Positions 42,749-54,984 of a DNA stretch of 64,000 bases are shown here, piece by piece; the first letter of the stretch is position 1; every line of letters starts with the position of its first letter. Source of the DNA: Epiperipatus broadwayi. Taxonomy: Eukaryota; Onychophora; Udeonychophora; Euonychophora; Peripatidae. The position numbers and the translations under genes were made by a program. The notes below the pieces were generated by a model. It ran no database searches. It saw only the letters and a program-made list of their open reading frames with translations, and was not told where the DNA came from. The DNA lies in contig JAQFVV010000030.1 in the NCBI GenBank assembly GCA_028023455.1, positions 760,501 to 824,500 of the forward strand. The letters are read 5' to 3'.

Positions 42749-44819
42749 TAAAATAATAAACCATGATCCAACACACTTTATCTGATTTAAATTATTAATT
42801 AAATATACTTCTTGCATTCTTATAGTATTAAACCCAGCTTTTCTTAGGTAAATATTTTCATTAAAATTATTTACAGTTACTTTTTGTTATCTTTAAGTTT
42901 CAGTGATTCAATTTAATAAGAATATTTTTCCTTCTGCTTGTCCATACATTCAAAACATGTCTATTATAATTTTTATTACTAACACATATAATACTCACTG
43001 TTCTCAAATTTAATTCCTTTTGTATTTGACAACATGCTTGCACAGATTTACAACTTTTTCCTTCTATTTTTTGGTACTTTAAGTGATATAATGATTTCAA
43101 TTATATTTTTTCAGAGGACTGAATACTGATTGCTGCCAGCAAAGATTTTAAGCTTCTTTACTCCATAATTTTAAAGAAACTTCATAAAATAATTTCATTG
43201 ATTGATTCTCAAAATCATTCTATAATGAATATTTGATTTAGTTACACATACAGTTTAGATAATTTTTAAACGAATATTATTGCAGTACATATTTAATAAA
43301 ATAAAAATAAAAAAAGATTTTTAATGAACTTAATTGAAAATTAGTTAAAGTAAAACTAATTTAAACAATTTAAATTTGATCTTTTATTGAATAAATTCCA
43401 AATTGACTTTATTAACATTTTATCACATAAATACTAAAATAAAGATTATCTTATTTATTTTTTAAAATAAATCAAGATTTTACCGGAAATAGCTAATTAT
43501 TAGATCATAAGCCTACAAACACGATTACATATATTTACAAAAAATATTTTTATTTATAAATATTATATTTAAACCTCACTATACTTTTTAAAAATTATAA
43601 AAAATTAACTATTAACAAATAACACGTTATATTTTTATTTCTTATATGCTTTTAAAATAAGTACTTTAACCAAGAATTTATACTAATCCAATGTACATGA
43701 CCTTAGTTCAAACCCCAAAACAACCAAGGTAACCTTTATCTTTTCTAGCTTTACAACCAAATATAATTATTTATGGGGTGTACCAATATAAAATGGCACA
43801 ATATATACAGTGAAGCTGCAAATTACACTACTTCAATATGCTACACTATCTAAAAAAAAACTAAAATCATTAAAATTCGCCAATATATTTTACAATATGT
43901 CACCAGTCATGCATTATATATATATATATTAAAAAAAAAAAAAAAATCAATTAAAATTTGTAAAACCCCTTTTCTGTCTCAGAGGATCATACACAATCAT
44001 GTTTATAAATAAAATTTCTTTGCTTTATGTTGAAAACACATTCACTTCATTTTTCTTTTCAAATTTGATATACAATATTTCGCATAACAAAATGAACTTA
44101 AAAACATCAAAACAAGGAGTAATCTGTTGAAAACTAAACTGCTGTTATGTTTCAATAAAAAAAAAAGGATATCACCCAGAATGTATTTAATTGCAATAAA
44201 GATGGAATATTGCATTATTCATTTTATTTAAAAAATAAAAATATGTACAGCAGCCTTTATCTTTTTTGCATGAATGTGAATGATTGAACATACAGTAAAA
44301 TATATGAAAATGCCCCCCCCCCCCAATCTCAATTTATTACTAATAACTACATTATCATTTCTTTTTAAATTTTGTTTATACTATAATCATTTATATATAC
44401 ACTATACATATAAAAAATTGTATGTGTTATAAATATATGTGCTTGTTGAAATGTATTGTATATCTACAGTTTATCAATAAAATGTGAGCTATTATATACT
44501 TTATACAAGTGGGTTTGAAACAAAATATAGCAGATCTTGTGACTATTGTAAATTTCAGTATAAATTTAAGCACTTTCCATTATGCTGTGTTGTTATTACA
44601 TAATAAATTAACTATAAAAACTAGACTAATTTTAATCAGAAATCAGGATCCAAAATTGAAAATGAATTCGGAAAATTTTCACAAATATACAACTCGCCCA
44701 AATACAAACCTGTAATTATATCAGGAAATGTAAAAAAAATTAAATGTAAAGTTTAAGCATAATTTGAATGTTAGTATTGATTATTCTTTTAAAAAAATAA
44801 AAATAAAAAACCTTAGGCT
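42749..44819. other. AT-rich spacer
   Basis: No gene recognised. TA tract near 43915, poly-C run near 44313, and an AATAAA near 44477 without a nearby coding region. Confidence 0.4.
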
Positions 44820-46190
44820 TCCCTATATTTGAATCCGCTTCTGCCATGAGGAGATCTGTCCAAGAAAAGCTACTTCAATCTACACAGAAAACCACACCCT
44901 CCCTTTCCAAAGTTTATGTCCATGTTCGCCAAGTCCTCACTTATCAATATATTAATATTCCCCAGAATATCCTATTTCACTCCAGTGGTCAATTTCACAG
45001 TCTTCATCAGGAAGATACACAAGATGTGCACTGATCTGATTAGAAAGGGTAAAAGTGCAACCATCAGCTTGAGAGGCCTGCAAAAACACAAAAAGCTCAA
45101 TGGGTCATCCCTACATTCCATAGATATATTTATATTTCAATGTTCCTACAACTCTTTCTACAGAATGTGCCTGCATTATCCCAACTCCTCGCCCTTTAAG
45201 GAGATCACTCCCACAGACAATCCTCCCCCTGTTAGCACTGGTTGGCTGGCAACCCTCACATCCCTTATCTCCAAATTTACTACTCTTCCTAAAAAGCCAT
45301 CCTCAATGAAAATCAATTTCTGGGAAGCTTACTACATCCTTAATCCTGATGTTTCTGCAGGATCAACTCTCCTCTGGCTCAACAACCATCTGCTAATCAA
45401 GAAATTTAAGCAATGGTTCCTTGAGCCCAAATTCTTTGACTTCCCTGTTGAAGATAAGCCTCAATGCTTTGCCTACTAAACACTTTCTTGTACATTGCCG
45501 AGGATTCTCAAACATAGATTCCACTTGCATTCTATGCCTCAGAGAAGAGGAAACCTCTTCATCTCCTCTGCCACTGTATTTCCTTTCAACCTTACAGAGA
45601 CTTTATAGCCTCCATGCTAAATGACAAAATGCCTTCCTTATCTACTCTCATTGACAATATACTGTGTAGATCCTTCCCAGAGATACGTTCATCAACATTC
45701 TTATTGTTTTCCTATGGTACACCTGGTGCTGGCTCACCTTTATGCATATACTGGAGCATCCGCTTGATTTATATATTGACAAAATGGAAAAAATTCGGAA
45801 AAGGGACCAGAATTTGGCCTCCTCCTACAACTACGATGCCACATGGAAGCTAATTGATTTGCCTCCCTAAAGCTAATCTTTTTAATACCTGAATAGAAAT
45901 CTCCTATCCTGGAAATGATTAAGGGCTGATTTGCATACATTCCTTTGGGATCGATTATGATTTGCCTTACTCCTCAAGCTTATTGCCCAGACCCTGAGTA
46001 TTATGACATTGACTTCCATTCTGAAGGGTCGGTTTAACTATACAAAGCTGTGGCTTTGCATGGACAAAAGTTTAGAACTATCTTTGTATATTTTGAGACA
46101 TGCAAACTTAGTCACCTATCACCAAGACACTAAATTCCTTTGCCTCTATGCATTATGTTAGTCCTTATAGGCTGTGCCATGCAACATGTG
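44820..46190 (+). pseudogene. Tx1/L1-like LINE ORF2 C-terminal remnant
   Basis: Three plus-strand frames continue one protein. At 44916-45479, NILIFPRISYFTPVVNF...FIRKIHK...RKGKSATISLRGLQ resembles the L1/Tx1 segment after the reverse transcriptase (FP.ilYlfq.lp...f..., WngkrpRi.l..Lq). Around 45455-45560, LNALPTKHFLVHCRGF...CILCLREEETSS resembles the LPT...C.lC...ET zinc-binding C terminus. At 45614-45853 the sequence continues to a stop. The frame changes near 45450 and 45580 are frameshifts. Base composition is much less AT-rich than the flanks, so it is a younger insertion than most DNA here. No reverse-transcriptase core is present. Confidence 0.6.
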
Positions 46191-46206
46191 TCAATATTGA
46201 ACTTTT

Positions 46207-46305
46207 TTTTTTTAAATGTCATAGCATCGGCTGGGACGTGAGCCCGCAACCCGGGCAACTGCCTGCAAGTGCAAGGCAGTCGCGCTGACCTCTCGACCAC
46301 CAATG
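46207..46305 (-). mobile_element. tRNA-derived short SINE, copy 2
   Basis: The minus-strand tRNA-like core (46306-46224) matches copy 1 at 17.6 kb with few substitutions, keeping the acceptor stem, A box and B-box region (GGGCTCACGTCCC here). It is followed by an A-rich tail. A 15-bp target duplication, CAATATTGAACTTTT, lies at 46192-46206 and 46306-46320. It sits at the 3' end of the LINE remnant. Confidence 0.85.
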
Positions 46306-46320
46306 CAATATTGAACTTTT

Positions 46321-47031
46321 ACCTCTCTGAATACCATTTAATGTATCCTATATGTAATTTTATCATAAGCAGTAACCAAATTTTAGAATGAAATATTCTA
46401 TATTTTTATTAAAAAAAATAAAATAAAAAGCCACCAGATAAATTTAAATTCTTTACTTATTTATATGTGTACCTGATTACAAAGAAATTTTGAATTAATA
46501 ATTGGCAGAGTAAATATCTATATTGCTTTAAAAAATGAAATCCATTAATTATTTACATTTATTTCAAATTTTACAATATTAAGTGATAAAAAAATTTATA
46601 ATAAAAATTAAATTTCTATGCATGCTTTTTTAAAAATTCAACTTATATAAAAAACAATTTTTTCTGTTTACACTTTAAAGATATAAGTTTAGTGTAGAAT
46701 TATGGACTTTTTGATTTCATATAGAACTGAAAATAAATAATGAATAAACTGATGTGGTTTTTTTAATAATTCCACTTTTTTATGAAAAGGAAAACCATTT
46801 TGAGAACATATTTTTATAATCAAATTAATTATGTATCTTTGTGCCAATATTAAAATGCATCATTTTTTCATTTCTGAAAAGGAACTTCAGCATAGATTCA
46901 CAAATGTTTTGATTTCAGTTGTGGTATATAATTGCAAATATATATTCAAACAACTTACAAATAAATTAAACTCCATAAAAGTGTATTATGGACACTATAC
47001 TATTTGAACAAATAATACTGATGCAATCATA
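46321..47031. other. AT-rich spacer
   Basis: Nothing recognised. Confidence 0.4.
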
Positions 47032-47039
47032 CTCTAGAC

Positions 47040-48555
47040 CAGTGGTCTTCAACCTTTTCATATCTGCGGCCAGGTAAAAATAAGATTTCGCGGACCGGCA
47101 GAAGTTTACAGATAAATTTTCTTAAAGATGTAACCTGCTTAGCCTTAGATAAGCATAATTGTTATAATTGACCTAAACAGAACACTAGTTATTGTGTATT
47201 GTAACGGTGTTACTTACTTTCATATGCTGAACACTCTTTCTCGAGTTGCGCACTCATACTGCTACAGAAAATATACAATAACAATCGTTCTCATTAATGT
47301 GCTTGCATTTTACGTTTATTATTTTTATTATTAAAACGTGCAAGAATAAAATGTTATTCATCTGAATGTTGAAAAAGTCAAAAGTTTTGATCTTATTTTA
47401 TTTATTTATTTGGGGGGGGGGGGTAACTATTTTGTCATCACTGAGACAAAAGATAGACACCAAAGTTATTTTTTGTTTGTTATTATTTTTAAAAAAAGGT
47501 AACAGAAATTGGTTTTAAAATTAAAAGTTTTAGTATTTTAGCAGTATACAAATAAAGCCCAAAAAAATATTGCCTTATAGGCCAAAAAAAAGTGGGCGTA
47601 TTTTTAAACAAAAAAAAAAGAAAAAGAAACTTGAAAAAGTCAAAAGTTTTGATCTTACTTTATTTTGGGGTGGTGGGGGTGTATTGAGAAATAAATACTT
47701 TGTAAAAGTTAAGAGACAGAACTTATTTTTTGGTTTTTATTTTTTAAAAAAGGTAATAAAAATTGATTTCAAAAATAAAAGTTGAAGCCAAAAAAGATCT
47801 TATTTTAATTTTTTGGTGGGAAGTGGGTTGAGAAATATATTGTCTTCACTGAGTTGGTTTGTTTTTATTTTTAAAAAAGGTAATAAAAATTGGTTTTAAA
47901 ATAAAAGTTTTAGTATATCAGCGGTATACAAAGGCAAAAAAGATATCTCCTTATAGGCTAAAAAAAAAAGTGGCCGTATTTTTAAACAAAAAAAAAAAAA
48001 CGAAACTTGAAAAAGTCAAAAGTTTTGATCTTACTTTATTTTGGGGTGGTGAGGATGTATTGAGAAATATTTTGTAAAAGTTAGAGACAGAATTTATTTT
48101 TTGGTTTTTATTTTTAAAAAAAGGTAATAAAAATTGATTTGAAGCCAAAAAAACAAAAACTACTAAAAATGAAATATTAAAAGAGAGAATAGAAAAAATT
48201 TAAGAGATCAAAAAAAAAGTTACGTTACATTTTATTGTTTTAACAACACTGATAAGCAGCCATGAGTGGCTATCAAAAGACAACCGGAGTTTGTATAATA
48301 AAAAACTTTTTTCTACCCCCCCCCCCCATAAACATCTGTGATAAATAGAAAAACAAATTAATTTATGTATGATTGATTAAATTTTGTTTTTGTTCTGTTT
48401 CTTTTTTTTATATCGGGAAAAAATGAGATGAAAAAATAAATAAAAATTGTTCATATTAATTAAAAGTTTAAAATATTATTTTATTACAAACTTTCTTGCT
48501 AGTCTAGCTGCGGACCGACAGAAAACTTCTGCGGCCCGGTGGTTGAAGACCACTG
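47040..48555. mobile_element. Non-autonomous hAT element, 1516 bp
   Basis: Perfect 15-bp terminal inverted repeats (CAGTGGTCTTCAACC at the left) are flanked by an exact 8-bp target duplication, CTCTAGAC (47032-47039 and 48556-48563), diagnostic of hAT transposons. Subterminal regions carry GCGGACCG/GCGGCC motifs on both sides. There is no transposase; the core is made of degenerate tandem units rich in A and T. Confidence 0.92.
47370..48170 (+). repeat. Internal tandem array of the hAT element
   Basis: Units beginning AAAAAGTCAAAAGTTTTGAT occur near 47373, 47634 and 48008, with a partial one near 47785. Each is followed by TTATTTTGGGGTGG-like and GGTAATAAAAATTG-like blocks. The period is irregular at about 220-370 bp. 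Short ORFs across it are repeat artefacts. Confidence 0.75.
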
Positions 48556-48563
48556 CTCTAGAC

Positions 48564-49086
48564 ATTAAAAACTAATCATATTTTACCCCCTCCCCCCTCT
48601 TTTTTTTTAAAAAAGTTTTTAATATGTGGATTTTTTGCCTTTGGAAATAACATCATAGAAAATTGAGAATTTCACTCAGCTTAAGGTTAGTTTTAACTTC
48701 TTCCTAAAAATGTATTATAGGTATTAAACTATGTGTTTTGTCTTATAATTCTGGTTGATCTAATAATTTAGCTATTTGCCAGAAATTGCCTATTGGAAAT
48801 AAACTTTAACTTAGAATTTTAATTTTTTTGCTTCTGCATTATGCAGACAATGGGGAAGTTTATGCATCTTACGAATTGGTTTAATTTCTTCATAAAAATA
48901 TATAAAAAATAGAAAACTGATCACAGGATTTTCAAAAGAATAGTAATCTGATATTCAAAAACTGCTGCATTTTCCCATTTCATGTTTTAAATTAATGGAA
49001 ATAAATTTTTAACAGAATTGTAAGTTATATATATATTACATGTATTAACACAGCATTAGATTAATTTGATTGGTATCGATGGTGGT
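48564..49086. other. AT-rich spacer
   Basis: Nothing recognised. Confidence 0.4.
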
Positions 49087-50052
49087 CACTGTTCCTCCTC
49101 AAAAACAATTAAATATACCGTTTCTGGGGCAGGCTGTAATGACCTGTAGTGTGTTCTGCTAATTTCTCACAATTCACATTTGGTTCAAGCGCCCTGTTCT
49201 TACTCTCCGAATGATTGCTATTGAGCCTTGTGTATCATATAATTTGAGGGTGTGTATATTTGAATTCAACACAACTTTTTCAATGTTATTAAATCAATTT
49301 TTATTTTACATTCAAATTACATAGTAGTATGTAGAAAAATTTATCAAAGAGTTGTATTTTTTTAAAGTTTGTTTTGAAGGGTGTAAAATTAGACAAATGG
49401 TGTATAGTTGTTTGATTTTGAATGTTAAGTTTACAAACTTACTTTTTAAATGTACAGTGATTAAAAAAAAAAAAAAGTAAAGTATAGTAAATTGTTTACT
49501 ATATACTTTTTAAAAAAATATGTAAAAAAAAAAAAGGTAATAAGTCGTTTTTCAAAAAAGATGTTTCTATCCCCCCCCCCCCAAAAAAAAAAACAGTGAT
49601 TAAAAAAAAGTAAACTATAGTAAATCGTTTACTATACAGTTTTTAAAATATATCATTTGTTTAATAATATGTCAAAAAAAAAAAAAGGTTAAGAAAGATA
49701 AAAAACAAATTCAGATAAAAACACTATATTTAATCAGTACTTTAATATGTCTAAAAAAAAAAAAAGAAAGAATCAGTTCCTTACTAATATGTCAAAAAAA
49801 AAAGGTAAGAACAAAGACAACATTCTTTACTATTTATTTTATTTATTTAATAAAATAAAAATTAAGATAAAAACACAATATTTAATAAGTTAATCAGTTC
49901 TTTAATAATATGTCAAAAAAAAAAAAGGGTAAGAACAGAGACAATGTTCTTTACTATTTATTTAATAATAAAAAAATTAAGATAAAAATATATTTTATAA
50001 TATGTCGCGGCCAAATAACGTTATATTTCAATGTTTTTGACTAGCAACAGTG
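49087..50052. mobile_element. Non-autonomous DNA element with about 45-bp terminal inverted repeats
   Basis: The left end CACTGTTCCTCCTCAAAAAC (49087 onward) pairs with the right end near 50008-50052, whose complement reads CACTGTTGCTAGTCAAAAAC. Similarity continues through AAATATA(C/A)CGTT. I cannot fix a target duplication, so the superfamily is open; the CACTGTT start is compatible with hAT. It carries no transposase. The core is a poly-A-rich tandem array. Confidence 0.65.
49450..49995 (+). repeat. A-rich minisatellite inside the 49.1-kb element
   Basis: Units contain AATATGTC followed by A9-A12 and GGTAAGAAC-like sequence, ending in AATTAAGATAAAAA. Clear copies start near 49668, 49790 and 49908, with related blocks (GTAAA-TATAGTAAAT-GTTTACTATA) near 49480 and 49610. 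Confidence 0.65.
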
Positions 50053-52098
50053 CCATCCAGCGACCTGTATCGTCATTGATACTTGTACCATTTGATTTTT
50101 TAACAATTAATTTTTTTTATTAATCTATACATAATGGAAATTATAGTCTGAATATTTTTATGTTATAATGACTCCTATAAGTATGCTGAAATAGATAAGT
50201 TCCAATTTATGCAATTCAGATTAATGATAGAACATTTATATTAAATAATACATACGTATATAACTGTACAAGATAGTCTAAATGCTATATTAAGAATTAA
50301 ATAATCCAGTTTAGGAGCATGAAAAAGAGGATGGAAAACTATTTGATTTTAGCTGAAAGTGATTAACTGATTTAATTAATGAGTTTTAAATGAAACTGTT
50401 TTTAAGCAATTTTAAATTTGTCTTTTGTTTAAATTAGTAGAAAAATGCACAACATCTGTTGTTTTTTTTTTGTATTGTATTTTAAGAATTTTTTAAAATC
50501 TAAATTTAAAATAATGGAGAAATTTTGTGATCATTTTCAAGCAATTAATGGATAATCACAAATTATAATAAATTTTTTTTTAATATATTATTCAATACTA
50601 AGATTAATCTTTTAGTAAGAAAATGTGAAAATTTATAAAGGCTACAATGAATTATTATATCAAAATTATTTAATAGAACATAAAATTAATACATTACCAT
50701 TACTTTTATAAAGAAGTAATTTCCCATATATATAAATATTCACATCTGCATATAAATTGCACATGCATTTCATGATATATATATTTGTATTTTTAAATTA
50801 TAAATTGGACTTTAATAAACATTTGATAAGAAATTATTGCATGGTCTAAAATTTATTTATTTTTTGTTTTATTAAAAAAAAAAAAAAAAATTTCATTTAT
50901 TATTTGAGAGGTCCTGAGTAAAAATACATTATATACAAACATTTTCATTTTTTAATTATGTGATGTCAGATCTATTTCATAAAGTTTTGCTTGACCAGAT
51001 TTCGTGTGTTGCTTTTAATTGATATTATAGTCACGTCACAATGTTTTGCATTTTCGCATACTTTTTTATCACTTAGATGTGTCAGACGACGTTTTTGAAA
51101 TTCAAAATGGTGGAGATTGTTTGCTAAATTAGTACCCAAGATTTTTTATATATTAATTTAGTTATAATTTTATGAGAAATGTAACAAAGCTATTAGTAAA
51201 ATGTCAATTTAAAACTTATCCAGTGAAATTCTTAATTTATCAATAAATATAAAACTAATAACTTTAGAAATGTTTTTCAATTCTTTATTTTTTTCTTCTA
51301 TTTTACTTTGATGACACTACTTTTTAAAACTTCATTACTTTTCATACTTTTAGGGCAACATATTTTATCATTGCATTATGTAAAACTGAAATTATTGTGA
51401 GAAGAGTAATTTGAATTAAATCCATGAAAAATGATTATAGTGGCTGGATCTATTAAAAGATTAAAAAAATAAACTAATATACAATATCGGAATACAAAAT
51501 ACTTTACAAAACTAATTTTAATACTTTGTACTATTGTATTAGTCTAAATTTAGAAAAATTCAATTTATAACTAGATTCAATATAACACCAAATATCTAAA
51601 AAATAGAAAAGTAACAGATACAGGTTAGCTTCTTTTTTAAAAAGCACAATACCTATAATATTTTTGGTTTCTAGAATTGAAAGCACATTTATGAAAATTT
51701 GTTTTGCAGACGTAGAGATATGATTCCATTACTTAAGAAAGGAGAAAACGCCATTATGGAATCAATTGATTGTCAAAAAGAATGTCAAACTGGTTTTAAA
51801 CCTAGATAAACTTATATTTTAATATTGCCATAGTACCTAAATTTTAGATGATTTGTGAGACAAAATCACGTTACAAATGAAACTTAATAAATTATTTTTC
51901 AGATAAATAATTAAAAAATAAAATTCATTTTGCAATATATAGGATTCATTAATATTACAGAAAAAAAACAAAACAATAACTGATTTATTTATTGTGGAAG
52001 GGAAATAAACCCAAGTGGAGAAATAAACTTGCCAAAAATGTGCATTCAATGTTTCTAAGTGCTTTGCCCAGGTTTTTGTAAATACAAAATTGTTACAG
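50053..52098. other. AT-rich spacer
   Basis: No gene recognised. Near 51030-51110 a less AT-rich patch has CACGTCACA and an ATG in AAAATGGTGGAG followed after five codons by a stop. It could be a promoter-proximal segment, but nothing confirms it. Confidence 0.35.
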
Positions 52099-52100
52099 TA

Positions 52101-53346
52101 CACCTGGGTCTCTTTTTACGCAGACTTATTTAACACGATTTTGAAGTTACGCGATTCATGTTTCACTGGAAGTCGAACTCCGATAATGCGCTATTACTTT
52201 AAATAATAAATTTCGCGCACTTACGTTATGTTGAAAGTAATAGCACATTATTGGAATTCGACTTTCATCTTAGTAATTTCAATATTTTCAGTGCTTTATA
52301 ATAGTAAGATTTTATGCAATAATGAAATTAAAACCATGATTTCCACATTTTATGTATACACACATTAAATTTTACAAGATTATAATGTAAATTTGTTCAA
52401 ACATTGTGCGTGTTAATTTTGTATTTCAAATCACATTCTGTTTTTGCTTTTTAAAAAAAAAACGTAATCAATTATTAATCATTTAGTGTCCGCAAGTTTA
52501 TTTTTAAAAGGTGAGTAATAATAGCAGTGGGCACAATTAAATTTGACAATTAAAAATTAAAATCTGATTTTTAATTGCAATTAACAATTTAAAAATTACC
52601 TACGGCGACTTGAAATTAATATGATGTAAAACGAAATTTGATTTTTAAACGGAATTGAAAATTAAAAAATTAAAGTCAAAAATAAGAATTTAATTTTTAA
52701 ACAGAGCAAAACTCTCCATACATATGTGATCATGTGATGCTTAATGGTTTAATTTAATTTTTAGTTGTTAGTTTTAATTAAATTTTTCCCAGCAGTGGTG
52801 AATAAATGTCTTTTTATTATCATAAGTCTAAGTCCATAAACAATTAATAAAATCATCGTCTCAAAGATTAATTACTAATTACGTTGTCAACAGAAAACCA
52901 TTAACACAACATGAGAGTGAACTTGGCGCTAGTTGTATTTCCTCTTGTGAGAATCTGATTTTTTACCAGTTTGCAAACGAACATATTTTTCGGCAAATAG
53001 CGATAATAATTAAAACTTGTATAAAAAAAATGTAAATTACTGTACTGTAAATTATGCATAAAAATATATTATTTTGAATAAAATTAAATATTATAGTTAA
53101 AAAAAGTTTGTCTTGTATCAATTTTTTTCAAATTTGAAATTTTTTATTAGTCATATTTTATTTCCTTATTTTTTTTTTGCGCGAATTTTAAAGCAATTTT
53201 ACGTTGGTGCTTTGCTTTTATGCAAATTTTGAAAAATCACAGATGGCATCCCCCTTTTTCAATGTAAGTTACGTCTATTTTTGTGCAATTTCGTTTGCGC
53301 GTGTTTTCTGAGGAACCTACCTATCGTGTAAAACGAGACCCAGGTG
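52101..53346. mobile_element. Non-autonomous pogo/Tigger-like element, 1246 bp
   Basis: Terminal inverted repeats start CACCTGGGTCTC(T/G)TTTTAC and extend about 20 bp. TA dinucleotides flank both ends (52099-52100 and 53347-53348), the target duplication of Tc1/mariner-type elements. Subterminal TTTTTACGC and TTACGCGATT stretches recall Tigger ends. No transposase is present. Another, truncated copy lies at 11299-11762. Confidence 0.75.
52171..52265. repeat. Inner inverted repeat of the Tigger-like element
   Basis: Arms of about 30 bp (52171-52200 and 52234-52265) pair with three or four mismatches. This suggests a second nested inverted structure just inside the left end. Confidence 0.7.
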
Positions 53347-53348
53347 TA

Positions 53349-53930
53349 TATATAGAAATATTTAAAAATAATAATCCAAAGTTAGAAATATAATAGTGAG
53401 ATCAATAAAAATATGGTGCAGCAATGAGACTTCATCTGCAAAAATTTAAATATGTATGTTATATAATTAGCAAAGATTTTTTTATCACCATTATTTATTT
53501 CAAAATAAATTAAAATTAGATATTAGAAATAAATTAGACTTGACTACAGTAATATTCAGATGACCAAATTAAGATTATTTTGTTTTTTAATTTCTTCCAC
53601 CTGAGAATCAATCTAGTAAAATTTAGCTTTAGATGTGATTCTTGTCATTGCAGCAAATCATATAGGATAGAAAAAATTAATCTTTACTAGCAGTAATGAA
53701 CCAATATAAAAAAAGCCATCGTAAAAAGATTTATTTAAAACACAATATGTAAGTATATTGTACTATAGCTGTTAATGGGGGTGGGGGATGCTATCAAAAT
53801 CATTATCACTATCTAAGAACAGATATTGTGGTTAAAATATAATAAATTCTGAACATCCACAGGTACATTGTCTGTATTCATTAATGGATGATACATCCTC
53901 ATCACCATCTTAATAATAATATACATAAAA
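53349..53930. other. AT-rich spacer
   Basis: Nothing recognised. Confidence 0.4.
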
Positions 53931-54154
53931 AATATTTTATAATAAATGTTTCTATTTACTATGCACTAAAAAACTCAAATAATAATTTTCTTCAACCACA
54001 ATTGGGACTTTTATATTCAATTGAATTAATTAATTTCTGGACACCTCACACTTTTATTTCAAGTTAAATATAAAAATCCCAATTGTGGTTAAAGAAAATG
54101 ATTATTTTTGGCTTTTTAGTGCATAGTAAATAAAAGTGTTTATTATAAAATATT
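53931..54154. mobile_element. Palindromic MITE-like element, 224 bp
   Basis: The two halves are reverse complements over about 90 bp each, from AATATTTTATAATAAA inward through TTTACTATGCACTAAAAA and CCACAATTGGGA. The central unpaired region is about 45 bp. No clear target duplication is visible because the flanks are AT-rich. Confidence 0.65.
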
Positions 54155-54418
54155 CAGTATTGGGATTTTTTTTTGTAATTATTTAAATTTTAATTAAAAT
54201 GAAGACGAAATCTTTAATTAATAAACCACGAACCCAGATTAAATCCTTATTTGAATTTATATACTACTAGCTGATATTCAAGAGGCTTGGTTTAGTTGAT
54301 TCAAATATAGTTTTAAGATGTGGTTCTACTTTGTTTTCTCAGTCAAAAATGCGTCAGGGTAGACCGCTAGCCAGGTGTCTGGGAGCTTGATCTCTGGAAA
54401 TACTCCGATCCGGGTTCT

Positions 54419-54602
54419 GTAGACAATGGAGAGTTCCTACAACTCCAAATTCCAGATATTAGCACTCACTGGCTCCTATATGTCTCCAGAATATGGTGGA
54501 AAGCAGATACACTTCTGCAGCCTAGGATATCCATTTTTTATTTGAACCACTACTTCAGATTGCGAAAGCTCGATCAATCATCCTGTGAGAAAAACCATTG
54601 AC
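54419..54602 (+). pseudogene. Possible LINE fragment
   Basis: An open stretch reads VDNGEFLQLQIPDISTHWLL and then PRISIFYLNHYFRLRKLDQ. The spacing and the LN...(K/R)KL pattern loosely resemble the STLLWLNNHLLIKKFKQ part of the Tx1/L1-like remnant at 45.4 kb. Composition is less AT-rich than the flanks. It ends at a C run (about 54601). Confidence 0.3.
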
Positions 54603-54984
54603 CCCCCCCCCCAGCACTATCAGATAGTAGTACTAGTCCTAATACTTCATTGTGGAAGCCATGCAAACTCCAAATTAGTAACTACACCCCAAGCCTCTTT
54701 ATTGTCCAAATTAATAAGTTAAGAAACCTAACTAGAATGGGTTGGCAATGAATAGATAAACATATTATAGCCTCCTCAACATATGTGTATAATCATCACT
54801 CCCAATTGTAAAGATCAGCAAAACCTTTACTATTCATCTGTAATAAAGTCTTATTTAATGTAATAAATTAATTTGTAATGTGAGCCGCTAATATCTCGTA
54901 CGTCATTACACTCAATTGACTTCATAGCTATACGTGTATAATTAGGTCTGTAAAAGAAAAAAAGTGTAAATTAAGGTATAGCCA

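Noticed and set aside
47570-48148. Short ORFs within the hAT element as transposase remnants
   Set aside because: They come from tandem A/T-rich repeats and show no hAT dimerisation or catalytic residues.
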